A stretch of DNA of 64,000 nucleotides from VRUE01 sp963780815 (GTDB lineage Bacteria; Actinomycetota; Thermoleophilia; Solirubrobacterales; 70-9): the NCBI GenBank assembly GCA_963780815.1, contig CAWADG010000014.1:205370-269369 (forward strand), given 5' to 3'. Shown here piece after piece: positions 44,915-55,470 of the stretch. Positions within the stretch are counted from its first letter, which is position 1; every line of letters begins with the position of its first letter. Both the position numbers and the translations under genes were made by a program. The notes under the pieces were generated by a model. It did not search any database. It was not told the origin of the DNA and saw nothing but the letters and a program-made list of their open reading frames with translations.

Positions 44915-47900
44915 ATGGCTAGCACTCGTACGAGGCCGATGCGCGCAATCGCCCTGCTCGGGCTCTGCTGCTCGATCCTGCTCCTCGGTCTCGCGGCCGG
45001 GAGCGCCTCTGCTCGCACCCTGCCGACCCACGTACTGACGAAAACCGTGAGCGGCGAAGAAGCGGGGGTTGAAAACCTCAACAAATTCCAGATCTCTGAC
45101 CTCGCCGTCGACGAAGGAACCGGCAACGTCTACGTCGCCACCGAATATCCACAGATCACGAAGTTCAAGGCCGGACGGCACCTTGGGCTCGTGGTCCGCC
45201 CCCGAGCTCTCCGGCCGGAGCACGATCCTGTCGGCCAACCAACCCGTTCCGCCGACGAACACGCTGACGGGATCCCGGGTCGCCGTCGACAACTCGGGCG
45301 GCCCGTACGACGGCCGGATCTATCCGATTCACCACCCCGAGGAAGAAATTCATGCGTTCGAACCGGACGGGCGGGAAGTCACCGAAGCGAACTCCGGTGA
45401 AAACTGGCCGCTCAATAACACCGACGTCACGCCTGCTCAGTTCAATCCTCAGGACATCACCGTCGACGAAAAGGGCAACGTCTGGGAGGTCGAAGAAAAC
45501 GGTTTCCTCTTCTGGAAAGAGTTCTCGCCGACCGGGAACGGATGGCCTCGTTCAGGCAGACCTCGAGCTCCGACGGGTTCGACCTCGATTCCCAGGGCTT
45601 CGCCTACGTCGCCGCATACGGCTTCGGCCTCGGAAAGAAATACACCCCCAACGCCGAACCGCTCTGGAACTTCGGCGAAGCCAGGGACCTGAAAGTCGAC
45701 CGTACCGATGACAACCTCTACACGATCTTCAACGAACAGATCACGCAGTTCGAACCCAACGGGACGCGGGTGGATCAATTCAACTCGGGTTTCGGCAACC
45801 ATCTGACGGTCAACGGCGCGACCGACACCCTGTATTCCGCGACCTTCAGCCAGCTCAAGATCTGGTCGCCGGGGCCGACCAAAGTCATCCCCGATGTGGC
45901 GACCGGAAACGCCTCGAATTTCGAACCGTCCTCGTTCAAGGTCCACGCGACCGTCAATCCCGACGGTGTGACGACGACGGAGTGCCGTTTCGAATATGGA
46001 GTATCCGAGTTCTCTCCGGGCAAAACGATTCCCTGCGACCAGGGGACCAACCTGAACGGCTCGACCCCTCAGGAAGTGACCGCCACCCTCACCGGGCTCA
46101 ACCAGGGGCAGACCTACTACTACCGGCTCAACGTCAACAACCCCAACCGCCAGGTGATCGGGCGGGCCCATTCAGCGGTCCCGTCGGCGATCCCCTCCTC
46201 GAAAGGGTCGTACATAACGGGGGTCCATGCCGACAGCGCCTTCGTCCACGCATCAGTGGATGCCGGCGGCGCCCCGGCGAAATTCCACGTCGAATACGGG
46301 CCCCAGCCGTGCTCCTCCAATCCGTGTGCCTCGACCGACGAGGGCGAAGCGGGGAGCGAAGTGGGCTTCAAGGCGGTGCTGATGAAGCTCGAAGGGCTCG
46401 AAGAAGACACGACCTACTACTACCGGATCTCGGCCTCTAATCAGTCCGGCGTCTACACCGCCGTGGAAGAAGGCACGTTCACCACCTTTCATCGGGTGAA
46501 ATTCGGCGACGATTGCCCAAACGCCCACGTTCGCCAGCAGACGGGCTCTGCGCTGCTGCTCGATTGCCGTGCCTACGAGCTGGTCTCAGCCGGCAATGCG
46601 GGTGGATATGACGTCGAATCGGACCTCTCCCCCGGGCAGGAACCGCTGGGTGGATATCCAGCCGCGGACGGGAGGGCCCTGTACGCGATCCATTCTGGCG
46701 CGATCCCTGGAGTCGGCTCACCGGCCAATCTCGGTCCGGACCCCTATCTCGCGACCCGCGGATCGAGCGGTTGGTCGACGGAATACGTCGGCATCCCATC
46801 CGACAACCCCAACGCGTCGGGACCGTTCGCGTCCTCGCTTCTGGAAGCCGACAGCGGCCTGACGACCTTCGCGTTCGGCGGGCCGGAGATCTGCTCGCCA
46901 TGCTTCCCCGATGGATCGACCAACGTCCCCCTGCGGCTGCCGAACGGCGAATTGGTCGAGGGCATGGACGGCAGCGAAGGCGGTCCGGCCGAACCGAGTG
47001 GACTCGTTGCAAAACGATTCTCCTCCGACGGAAGCAATTTCGTCTTCGGCACCACCGCAACCCTCGAGCCAGGGGCCAACATCAGTGGGACCGACACGAC
47101 GATCTACGAGCGTAACCTCGACACCGACACCACCCAGGTGGTGTCGACGCTTCCCGATGGAAGTGCCATCCAGAACGGCTCAGACATCGCCGAGCTCGAC
47201 ATCTCCAGCGACGGCTCACGAGTCGTCGTCGGGGAACTGATCTCCACCGACGCCGACGGCAACAACTACTACCACCTGTACATGCACCTGGCCGGTAGCT
47301 CGAACTCGGTCGACCTCACTCCTGGAACCACCTCCGGGGTTCTGTTCGACGGGATGTCAGGCGATGGCTCCAAGGTCTACTTCACCACCACGGATCCCCT
47401 GGTCACACCGTCCAACCAGGACACCGACACAAGCGCCGACATCTTCAGGGCCGACGTCAGCGGCTCGAGCGCGACGCTGACGAGAATCACCAGCGGCGCG
47501 GGAGCAGGCAACTCGGATAGCTGCGACCCCCCGGGAGGTTGGAACTCGGTCTCCGGCGGGAAAAACTGCGATGCGGTCGCGGTCGCCGGCGGCGGCGGGG
47601 TCGCGTCGGGGTCCGGGACCATCTACTTCCTCTCCCCGGAGGTTCTCGACACCTCGGGCTCGACCCAGCCCGAACAGGATCAGGCCAACCTCTACGCGGA
47701 CGACCCCGGCGCGGCGCCTCGCTTCGTCGCGACCGTGGACACGAGCGTCGGCAAGCCACCGCCACCGCCGCCCACCCACCAGCTCGTCAACAATTCATTC
47801 CAGAGCGGGTACGAATTGCCGGGAACGATGGCCGTGGATCAGACCAACGGCGATCTCTACATCGGAGAGGCGTCGACGGGTGAAGTCAGCCGCTGGAAGC

Positions 47901-49429
47901 CGAACGGGGAACCGGACGAATTTACCCAGACCGGCTCCAACTACCTCAACGCCCCCTACTTCAGCGCCACCGAAGGCCAGATCGCGGTCGACAGCAGCAG
48001 CAGCCCCTTCCAACATGACCTCTACGTCACGACCAACAGCTCCGAAGTCATCGTCTACAACCAGATCGGCAAAAAAATCGGTGCCCTGAGCGGGTTCGGC
48101 GAGGCGTGCGGCGTCGCCGTCGATCAGTCCAACGGCGACGTCTACGTCGGCAGCTGGCCCGAAACCGTCTTCCGCTTCCGGCCGAAGTCGACGCTGGTGG
48201 AACCCGTGTCGGACTTCGCCAGCTACGAACCCGTTGAAAAGATCAAGGTCCAGAACGGCGAACTCTGCAACATCGACGTCTCCGCCGAGGGGCACCTATA
48301 CGCATGGCCCTACTACGGCGGGCCGCTTCGCCAGTTCGACACAAGCGCGTTTGAACCGGGCAACGAACCCACGGTGCCCGGCAAAGCGTTCGCCGGGGGC
48401 GTCGAAATCGCGAACATGCAGACCGACCCGGCTACGGGCTTCGTCTATGCGATCTCCGAAGCGACGGTGAAGTCGTACAGGCCGGATGGCACGGAACTCG
48501 AGAGCTTCGGGTCGGTCGGGGGTGGTCTCGGCATCGGCGTCGACGCCAACAACGAACGCATCTACATCGGCAAATACTTCTTCCCGAAGATCCTCGAGTT
48601 CGGCCCGAGCGGCGCTCACTACGAAGTGATCGAAAATCAATTCGTGCGTCACGGCGTCACCCAGGCCGGGGTGCACCGCTACGAAGACTTCCAGGTCAGT
48701 CCTGACGGACGGTTCGCGGTGTTCCCGACGAAGCTGCGCCTGAAGTCCTCCTATGACAACGGTGGCCATAGCGAGCTCTACCGGTACGACGGCAGCAATC
48801 AGGAACTGGTCTGCCTGTCGTGCAATCCGTCGAACGCGATCGCCGAAGGCGACGCCTCGCTTGCGGCGGGGGGGCTGAGCCTCACCGAAGACGGGACGGT
48901 GTTCTTCAACACCGCGGACGCGATCACCGGACGCGATCTCGACGGCAAGATCGATGCCTACGAGTTCGGGAAAGACCCCCACGGAGGCGAATCCGCCGAA
49001 TTGGTGTCCACCGGCCTGAGCCCGTTCAATTCAAGTCTGCTCGGCGCCACGGCTGAAGGCGAAGACGTCTACTTCTTCACCCGCGACACGCTCGTCCCGC
49101 AGGACGAGAACGGGTCGCTCGTCAAGCTCTATGACGCACGAAGACTGGGTGGGTTCGAATTCTTCCCGGCAGAAGTGCCCTGCAAGGCATCCGACGAGTG
49201 CCACGGTGCCGGCACGGTCCAGCCACCGCCACCCGGCATCGGGACCCTGGAAGGCAAGACCGGCAATCAGACCGGCGCTTCGAGCAAGCCGTCCTGCAAG
49301 CGCGGATTCGTGCGCAAGCACGGCCGCTGCGTCAAGCGCAATCACGGCAAGAAGAAGGCGCATAGGCACCCAGCACCGAGGGGCCGGCCCGACGACCCGC
49401 GTGCACGGCTAGGAGCTAGAGACAGATGA
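44915..49429 (+). pseudogene. B6: family B beta secreted protein with nested propeller, two frameshifts
   Basis: About 1505 aa after correction, the longest B protein here. ATG 44915; the signal peptide ends SASA-RT. Frame changes are needed near 45169 (extra G before PDGTLGSWSAPELSG) and near 45538 (missing base before MASFRQTSSSDGFDL). From 45542 it is open for 3.9 kb: the end of the NHL propeller, two Fn3-like repeats (TTYYYRISASNQSGVYTAVE), Cys module SALLLDCRAYELVS, TolB-like propeller, a second NHL propeller nested within it at about 47722-48680 (TMAVDQTNGDLYIGE, GVAVDQSNGDVYVG), CHGAGT and tail CKRGFVRKHGRCVKRNHGKK. The layout matches B1. The stop overlaps the A6 start (ATGA). Confidence 0.75.
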
Positions 49430-52400
49430 CCAAGGGAACAGAGAATCACTTCATGAGCCGCCTCATCGGCCTGGTTGCAATCTGCCTCCTGGGCACGTTC
49501 GTGCTTGCCGGCACTGCGCACGCGAGCGAGGAAATCGAAGCCTTCAAATCGACGATCATCGAAGCCCACGAACCGCCGAATCCGGCATTCGGAACGGTGG
49601 TCGGCGAAGGGATCGTTCACACCCTTCCGAGTGGCGAAGCGTTCACCATCGAAACCAACGATCTCGAAGGGGAAATCGTTACCGTCAACGTCTCGGCGGA
49701 AACCACCTATGACTCGCCTGGGATTACGCATCCCGAACTTGGCGACGTAACTTCCAGCGCGTTCATAGAGGCCTTCGGCACCATCTCCGGCCCGCAGGGA
49801 TCCAGAGAAATCAGCGCCGCGCACCTCACGATTGTGAAGCCGATGGCCGGCGGTCACCCCGACGTGGAAACCTAGTTCAAACTGAAGAACCCCGGGCAGC
49901 CGGAGGCAGCGCGAAACATCATCTTCAATACGCCTGAAGGGGTATTCGGAAACCCCGAAGCTGTGCTTCAGTGCACCTCGCTCGACTTCGCCCTTCAGCA
50001 GTGCCCGTCCAGCTCCCAGGTCGGGCTCATCACCATCCACGCCAACTACAAAGGCGATCCGAACTACAAACTCGGCACGGTTCCGATCTTCGCCATGGAA
50101 GTTCCCGACGATCAGACGGCCACCTTCGCCTTCATCGTTCCCACCCTCGGGATCCCGATCAACATTCCGGTGACGGTTCGCACGTCCACCGACTACGGGC
50201 TTCGCTTCACGGTATCGAACATGACCCAGCAGGCGCCCCTTGCCTTCGCGCACCTGATCTTCTGGGGCTATCCGGCGGCCTCCGTGCACGACTCGGAACG
50301 CTTCCAGAAGGGCGAACCGGGCAAACCCGCGGGTTGTGTCGGCAGCGACACGGCGAGCTGCATCGGCGAAGAAGTGGAATCGCCGCTCTCGGTTCAGCCG
50401 CTGATCGACAACCCGACCATCTGCAACGGCAAATCGCTAATCAGCAGCATCGAAGTGCAGACCTACCAGGATCTCAATCATCTCTCAAGGGCTGACGCTG
50501 CCTATCCGCTGATCGGGGGCTGCCTCAACGAGGTCTTCAAGCCGGTGCTCAACGCCAGGCCGACGTCGGACGAGACCGACTCGGCCTCCGGCCTCGACCT
50601 CGAGCTTTCCAATCAGCAGTTCCTCGGCTTCGCGAACGCGCCCGCCCAGCTGCGCACGGCGGTGGTGTCCCTTGCCGAAGGACTGACGGTGAACCCGGAC
50701 GCGGCCGACGGACAGACCGCCTGCACGGACGCGGAGGCCAACTTCAGCTCCGAGGGGCTCCAGCACTGCCCCGACACCGCCAAGATCGGGACGGTCAGCA
50801 TCCACACGGTGGCGCTGCCCGAACCGCTCGAAGGGTCTATCTACATCGGCGAACCGAAGCCCGGCGACCAGTACCGGATCATCCTCACCGCGGACGGCTT
50901 CGGCATCCACTCGAAGATCGTCGGATCGGTTCGGCCGGACCCGCAGACCGGACGCGTGACCATCGCATTCACGGATCTTCCGCAGGTGCCGTTCGACGAC
51001 TTCGACGTGCACCTGTTCTCCTCGGACCGCGGCCTCATGGCCACACCGATCACGTGCGGCGTCTACAACACCGAAGCGGAATACGTCGCCTGGAACGCGG
51101 CCCTGCCGGAAGTCTTCTCGAATCAGGTCTTCAAGGTCGATTCCGGCCCCCACGCCTCGTCCTGCCCCGGGCAGGTCCGGTCCTTCCATCCACGCCTCGA
51201 AGCCGGCGCCTCCAGCTCGGTTGCGGGCGCCTTCAGCGCCTTCAAACTGAAGCTCGACCGCGACGACGGCGACCAGTTCCTCCGCGACCTGAACTTCCGG
51301 ATGCCGCCCGGCTTCACGGGTGACCTGCGAGGCATCGCGTATTGCCCCGAAAGCTCGATCCTGGCGGCTGCGCAGAACTCCGGCCGCGCCGAGAAGGTGG
51401 CTCCCAGCTGCCGGCCGCCTCGCAAATCGGGACGACGAACGTGGCCGCCGGCCCCGGCTCTCATCCGTTCCACGCCTACGGGAACATGTATCTCTCGGGA
51501 CCGTTCAAGGGGGCACCGCTCAGCCTGGCGGCGATCACCCCGGCTCTCGCGGGCCCCTACGACTACGGCGTCGTTGTCGTCCGGGTCGCGCTCCACGTCG
51601 ATCCCGAAACGGCCCAGGTCAGCGCCGTCTCGGACACGGTGCCCTCGATCATCGGCGGTATCCCGATCCGGATGCGCTCGATCCAGGTGAACATCGACAG
51701 GCCCAACTTCACGATCAACCCGACCAACTGCGACCCGCTCAGCGTCGACTCGCAGGGGATCGGGGACCAGGGCACGGTCGCGGACTTCTCATCTCCCTTC
51801 CACGCCGACAACTGCGCAACGCTCGGGTTCGGCCCGCGGATGACGATGCGTCAGGTCGGCGGAAAGAAGGCGACCAGGCGCTCGGCGAACCCGGCCCTGC
51901 AGATCGACCTGCGGACGCGACCCGGCGACGCCAATCTCAAGTCGCTCTCGGTGACGCTCCCGAAAGCGTTTGAGATCGACCAGCGCCACCTCGGCAACAT
52001 CTGCTCGGAGAGGGAGCTGGCCGTGGACCAGTGCGCGGGACGTGCGCCGATCGGCACGGCCACGACCACCACGCCGCTGCTCGATCAACCGCTCACCGGT
52101 CCTGTCTATGCCGTGTCCGGGTCCGGTGGGCTGCCGAGGCTCGCATTCATCCTCAACGGCCAGGTTTCGCTGATCCCGCGTGGGATCAGCAAGACCATCA
52201 AAGGCCGGCTGAGGACCACCGTCCCGGTGATCCCCGACGCCCCGGTCGGCCACTTCTCGCTGAAGATCTTCGGCGGCAAGATCGGCTACCTGACGAACAC
52301 GCGGAGCCTCTGCGGCCAGCCGCCCCAGGCCGAGATCGAATACACCGGCCAGAACGGCAAGTCGACGAAGCAGACGCTGAAGCTGAAGACGGCGTGCGGG

Positions 52401-52442
52401 AAGCGCTCCGCCCACCGCAAGCGCGCCGGCCGCCACAGCTGA
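49426..52442 (+). pseudogene. A6: family A subtype beta with inserted DUF5666-like domain; nonsense codon and frameshift
   Basis: About 1005 aa after correction. ATG 49426, or ATG 49453 (MSRLIGL); the signal peptide ends AHA-SE. The N-terminal motif is split: EEIEAFKSTIIEA is followed by an extra stretch of about 90 residues (GTVVGEGIVHTLPSGEAFTI, VTVNVSAETTYD) resembling DUF5666/OB-type domains, and only then by MAGGHPDVET. At 49873-49875 an in-frame TAG stands where relatives have a sense codon, and the same frame continues as FKLKNPGQPEAARNIIFNTP. Subtype-beta marks: EGVFGNPEAV, CTSLDFALQQC. A missing C near 51410 shifts the frame at APSC; it resumes as PAASQIGTTNVAAGPGSHPF and ends TACGKRSAHRKRAGRHS. 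Confidence 0.75.
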
Positions 52443-52448
52443 GAACGG

Positions 52449-52492
52449 CTCGACCGGCCGAGTCGAGCAGGCCTTAAGATCGAAGCCATTCT
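52449..52492 (+). promoter_or_regulatory. Gap before tRNA-Thr: hairpin and candidate -10
   Basis: CTCGAC (52449-52454) pairs with GTCGAG (52462-52467) but has no T-run, so it is a poor terminator. TAAGAT at 52475-52480 is a possible -10 element about 13 bases before the tRNA 5' end; no clear -35 is seen. Confidence 0.35.
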
Positions 52493-52565
<73 letters not shown>

Positions 52566-52566
52566 T

Positions 52567-53709
52567 GTGGACTTTGCCCTAACCGATGAGCAGCGGGACT
52601 TCGTCGCCGCCATCCGCGACTTCTGCGAGCGCGAGTGCGGGACCCAGGAGAAGCGCGAGGAGCTGACCGACGGCTACCGGCTCCACCACAACGACTCGAT
52701 CTATCGGCAGATGGCCGACCTCGGCTGGCTCGGGGTCACGATCCCGGAGAAGTACGGGGGGTCGGGAGGCTCGATGCTCGACGCCACCCTGTTCATGGAA
52801 GAGACGTCCCGGGGGCTCGCCCCGATCGGTGGCTACGCGACGACGTTGATCGTCGCCGGGGCCACCGGCCGCTTCGGGACCGACGACCAGAAGCGGGAGA
52901 TCCTCGGCGGGATCGCCGGCGGCGCGGTCGAGGCGATCGCGATGACCGAGCCCGAGTCGGGCTCCGACGTCGGCTCGCTGACGACGTCTGCCGAGCGGGT
53001 GAACGGGGGCTTCGTCATCAACGGCCAGAAGGTCTTCATCTCCAACGCCCACATCTCCGACCACGTCCTGATCGTCTGCCGCACGACCAAGGGCGAGTCC
53101 AAGCACGAGGGCCTGACGATGATCTCGGTCCCGCGCGAGGTCGACGGAATGGAAATCGTCCCGATCGAGACGATGGGGGGCCGCGAGACCAACACCCTCT
53201 ATCTCAACGACGTCGAGGCGCCGGCCGAGGCGGTCCTCGGCGAGGTCGACCAGGGCTGGACCCAGCTTATGGCGGGGCTGAACGTCGAGCGCCTGATCCT
53301 CGCCGCGACGATGCTCGGCATCGCCCAGCGCGCCTTCGACGACGCCCTCGCCTATGCCAAGGAGCGCCGGCAATTCGGTCGCCCGATCGGCTCCTTCCAG
53401 GCCCTCCAGCACCGCTTCGCCGACCTCGCGACCGATCTCGAGGCGGCACGCCTGATGACCCGCTGGGTCGCGACCCTGACCGACGAGGCACCGGATCGGA
53501 TGCTGCCCAAAGAGGCCTCGATGGTGAAGCTCCACGTGACCGAGGTGGCGAAGCGAGTCACGCTCGAGGGGATGCAGATGATGGGCGGATACGGCTACTC
53601 CTCCGAGTACGACATGGAGCGGCTCGTCCGCACCTCGCTGGTCTCGACGATCTACGGCGGCACGTCCGAGATCCAGCGCGGCATCATCGCCAAAACCCTA
53701 GGCCTCTGA
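52567..53709 (+). CDS. Acyl-CoA dehydrogenase (FAD-dependent)
   Basis: 380 aa, the normal family length. It oxidises an acyl-CoA to the trans-2-enoyl-CoA in the cytoplasm, passing electrons to ETF. GTG 52567 gives the typical N-terminus MDFALTDEQRDF and sits one base after tRNA-Thr, with no room for a separate ribosome-binding site. Seen: MTEPESGSDVGSL (FAD/substrate loop), the RRQFGRPIGSFQALQHR segment of the C-terminal helical domain, and IYGGTSEIQRGIIAKTLGL at the end. The usual catalytic Glu of the IYEGT motif is Gly 364; Glu 241 in LNVERLILA sits where isovaleryl-CoA and long-chain dehydrogenases carry theirs, so activity is expected. The exact substrate cannot be told. Confidence 0.92.
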   Translation: MDFALTDEQRDFVAAIRDFCERECGTQEKREELTDGYRLHHNDSIYRQMADLGWLGVTIPEKYGGSGGSMLDATLFMEETSRGLAPIGGYATTLIVAGATGRFGTDDQKREILGGIAGGAVEAIAMTEPESGSDVGSLTTSAERVNGGFVINGQKVFISNAHISDHVLIVCRTTKGESKHEGLTMISVPREVDGMEIVPIETMGGRETNTLYLNDVEAPAEAVLGEVDQGWTQLMAGLNVERLILAATMLGIAQRAFDDALAYAKERRQFGRPIGSFQALQHRFADLATDLEAARLMTRWVATLTDEAPDRMLPKEASMVKLHVTEVAKRVTLEGMQMMGGYGYSSEYDMERLVRTSLVSTIYGGTSEIQRGIIAKTLGL

Positions 53710-53785
53710 ATCGCTATCCTTCAGGTCTGCCTCGCGCCTCGGCCCGGGGTTTTCTCTTGTAAGAGCTTCCGTCGACGAGGGAGAA

Positions 53786-53950
53786 ATGGCTCGCGGAGAT
53801 GTCCGCATCGCGGTGACGCTGGCTTGCGAAGACTGCAAGCGGCGGAATTATCAGACCAACAAGTCGCGGCGCAACTCGCCCGACCGGATCGAGCTGCGCA
53901 AGTTCTGTCGCTGGTGCGGGCGCCACACCGCCCACAAGGAGACGCGCTAG
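53786..53950 (+). CDS. rpmG: 50S ribosomal protein L33
   Basis: 54 aa. ATG 53786 follows GAGGGAGAA. The sequence MARGDVRIAVTLACEDCK…FCRWCGRHTAHKETR has two CxxC pairs (CEDC, CRWC), so it is the zinc-binding form. It stands three bases before secE, the arrangement found in many bacteria. It is too short for gene finders with a 60-residue cut-off. Confidence 0.95.
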   Translation: MARGDVRIAVTLACEDCKRRNYQTNKSRRNSPDRIELRKFCRWCGRHTAHKETR

Positions 53951-53953
53951 CCG

Positions 53954-54481
53954 ATGGCCAAGACCCGGGCACAGCGCAAGGCCGAGAAACGGGCCCGCGA
54001 AGCGCAAGAGCAGAAACGCTCAGGCGAGTCCAGGGCCAGCGGTCAGGCGCGCGCCCAGCATGACACCCAGGTACCCGTCTCCGGCGACGTCGCCGAGGTC
54101 GAGGCCGTCGAGGCCGGGATCGCCGCCGGCGCCCCCGAAGCCGAGCTCGAGACGCCCGACGCCCCGAGGCCGTCCCGGTCCCAACGCCGCGACCAGGCGA
54201 AGAAGGCCAAGGAAGCAGAACGGCGCGAACGCGACGATCGCAAGCGCCGCGAGCGCGAGCAGCTCGCCAAGCGCCAGAAGCAAGCGTCGGCCGAGCGTCA
54301 GCGCGGCGGCGTCTTCGGCTTCCTCGCCTCCTGCTGGGCGGAGCTGAAAAAAGTCCAGTGGCCGGATCGGGACACCCTGGTCCAGGCCACCGCGGTGACG
54401 ATCATCTTCGTCGCCGTCGCGGCGGCCTACCTCGGCGCCCTCGACGGCATATTCAACTTCCTCATCCAAAGGATCCTCTGA
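53954..54481 (+). CDS. secE: Preprotein translocase subunit SecE with long charged N-terminal extension
   Basis: 175 aa; most actinobacterial SecE proteins are shorter. The C-terminal 60 residues are the SecE core: amphipathic helix FLASCWAELKKVQWPDRDTL and one membrane helix (about residues 140-165, VTIIFVAVAAAYLGALDGIF). Residues 1-118 are highly charged (many Lys, Arg, Glu, Ala), with QRRDQAKKAKEAERRERDDR-type heptads suggesting a cytoplasmic coiled coil. SecE stabilises SecY in the membrane channel that would export the many secreted proteins of this window. ATG 53954 follows the rpmG stop by three bases. Confidence 0.92.
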   Translation: MAKTRAQRKAEKRAREAQEQKRSGESRASGQARAQHDTQVPVSGDVAEVEAVEAGIAAGAPEAELETPDAPRPSRSQRRDQAKKAKEAERRERDDRKRREREQLAKRQKQASAERQRGGVFGFLASCWAELKKVQWPDRDTLVQATAVTIIFVAVAAAYLGALDGIFNFLIQRIL

Positions 54482-54485
54482 CGCC

Positions 54486-55010
54486 ATGTATCGCTGGTAC
54501 GTGATCAACACCTACTCGGGGCACGAGAACAAGGTCAAGCACAACCTCGAGCACCGGGTCCAGACGATGAGCCAGAACCGCGAGGTGCGGCAGGTCGTCG
54601 TGCCGACCGAGCAGGTGATGGAGGTCAACAAAGATGGCCAGAAAGAGCCGAAGGAGAAACGGACGATGCCCGGCTACGTCCTGGTCAACATGGAGCTGAC
54701 CGACGACGCCTGGGGGCTGGTCAAGAACACCCCCGGCGTCACCGGGTTCGTCGGCGCCCGTAACAAGCCGGTGCCGCTCTCCAAAGTTGAGGTCGACCGC
54801 CTGCTCCACCGCGAGACGGCCGAGCGGCCCCGGACCCAGGCCCAGTTCTCGATCGGCGAGTCGGTCAAGGTCATCTCCGGCCCGCTCTCGGACTTCTCGG
54901 GCGAGATCGCCGAGATCAACGAGGACGCGGCGAAACTCAAGGTCCTGGTCTCGATCTTCGGCCGCGAGACTCCGGTCGAGGTCAACTACGACCAGGTCAA
55001 GAAGATCTAG
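54486..55010 (+). CDS. nusG: Transcription termination/antitermination protein NusG
   Basis: 174 aa. The N-terminal NGN domain starts MYRWYVINTYSGHENKVKHN and holds the conserved KRTMPGYVLVNMELTDD; the C-terminal KOW domain begins FSIGESVKVISGPLSDFSGE (about residues 119-174). It binds RNA polymerase and couples it to Rho, NusE or the ribosome. Placed between secE and rplK as usual, four bases after secE. Confidence 0.95.
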   Translation: MYRWYVINTYSGHENKVKHNLEHRVQTMSQNREVRQVVVPTEQVMEVNKDGQKEPKEKRTMPGYVLVNMELTDDAWGLVKNTPGVTGFVGARNKPVPLSKVEVDRLLHRETAERPRTQAQFSIGESVKVISGPLSDFSGEIAEINEDAAKLKVLVSIFGRETPVEVNYDQVKKI

Positions 55011-55038
55011 CCGAGAACGCTACCCTCACCGACTCCCG

Positions 55039-55461
55039 ATGGCGAAAAAAGTCCTCACGATCATCAAGCTCCAGATCCAGGCCGGCAACGCGAACCCGGC
55101 GCCGCCGGTCGGCCCCGCGCTGGGCCAGCACGGGGTCAACATCATGGAGTTCTGCAAAGCGTTCAACGCCCAGACCCAGGGCGAGGGCGGGACGATCATC
55201 CCGGTCGAGATCACCGTCTACGAGGACCGCTCCTTCGACTTCATCACCAAGACGCCGCCCGCCGCGGTCCTGATCCGTGAAGCGATCGGGATCCCGAAGG
55301 GCTCGGGCGAGCCGCACGTCAACAAAGTCGGGACGATCTCGATGGACCAGGTCCGCCAGATCGCCGAGCGCAAGATGCCCGACCTGAACGCCAACGACAT
55401 CGACGCCGCCTCGAAGATCATCGCCGGCACCGCTCGCTCGATGGGCGTCGACGTCAAATAG
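55039..55461 (+). CDS. rplK: 50S ribosomal protein L11
   Basis: 140 aa, normal length. ATG 55039 begins MAKKVLTIIKLQIQAGNANP. The Pro-rich N-terminal segment APPVGPALGQHGVNIMEFCK, where thiopeptides and release factors act, and the rRNA-binding C-terminal domain (TISMDQVRQIAERKMPDLNA) are complete. Six of its seven Glu codons are GAG, in contrast with the GAA-rich secreted-protein genes. Confidence 0.96.
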   Translation: MAKKVLTIIKLQIQAGNANPAPPVGPALGQHGVNIMEFCKAFNAQTQGEGGTIIPVEITVYEDRSFDFITKTPPAAVLIREAIGIPKGSGEPHVNKVGTISMDQVRQIAERKMPDLNANDIDAASKIIAGTARSMGVDVK

Positions 55462-55470
55462 GAGAGCGGG

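Noticed and set aside
52449..52467. Hairpin after A6 as an intrinsic terminator
   Set aside because: Only six pairs and no T-run; recorded only as a hairpin before the tRNA.
53656..53658. Acyl-CoA dehydrogenase as a dead enzyme because the IYEGT Glu is Gly
   Set aside because: Glu 241 in the LNVERL helix occupies the alternative catalytic position known from isovaleryl-CoA and long-chain enzymes.
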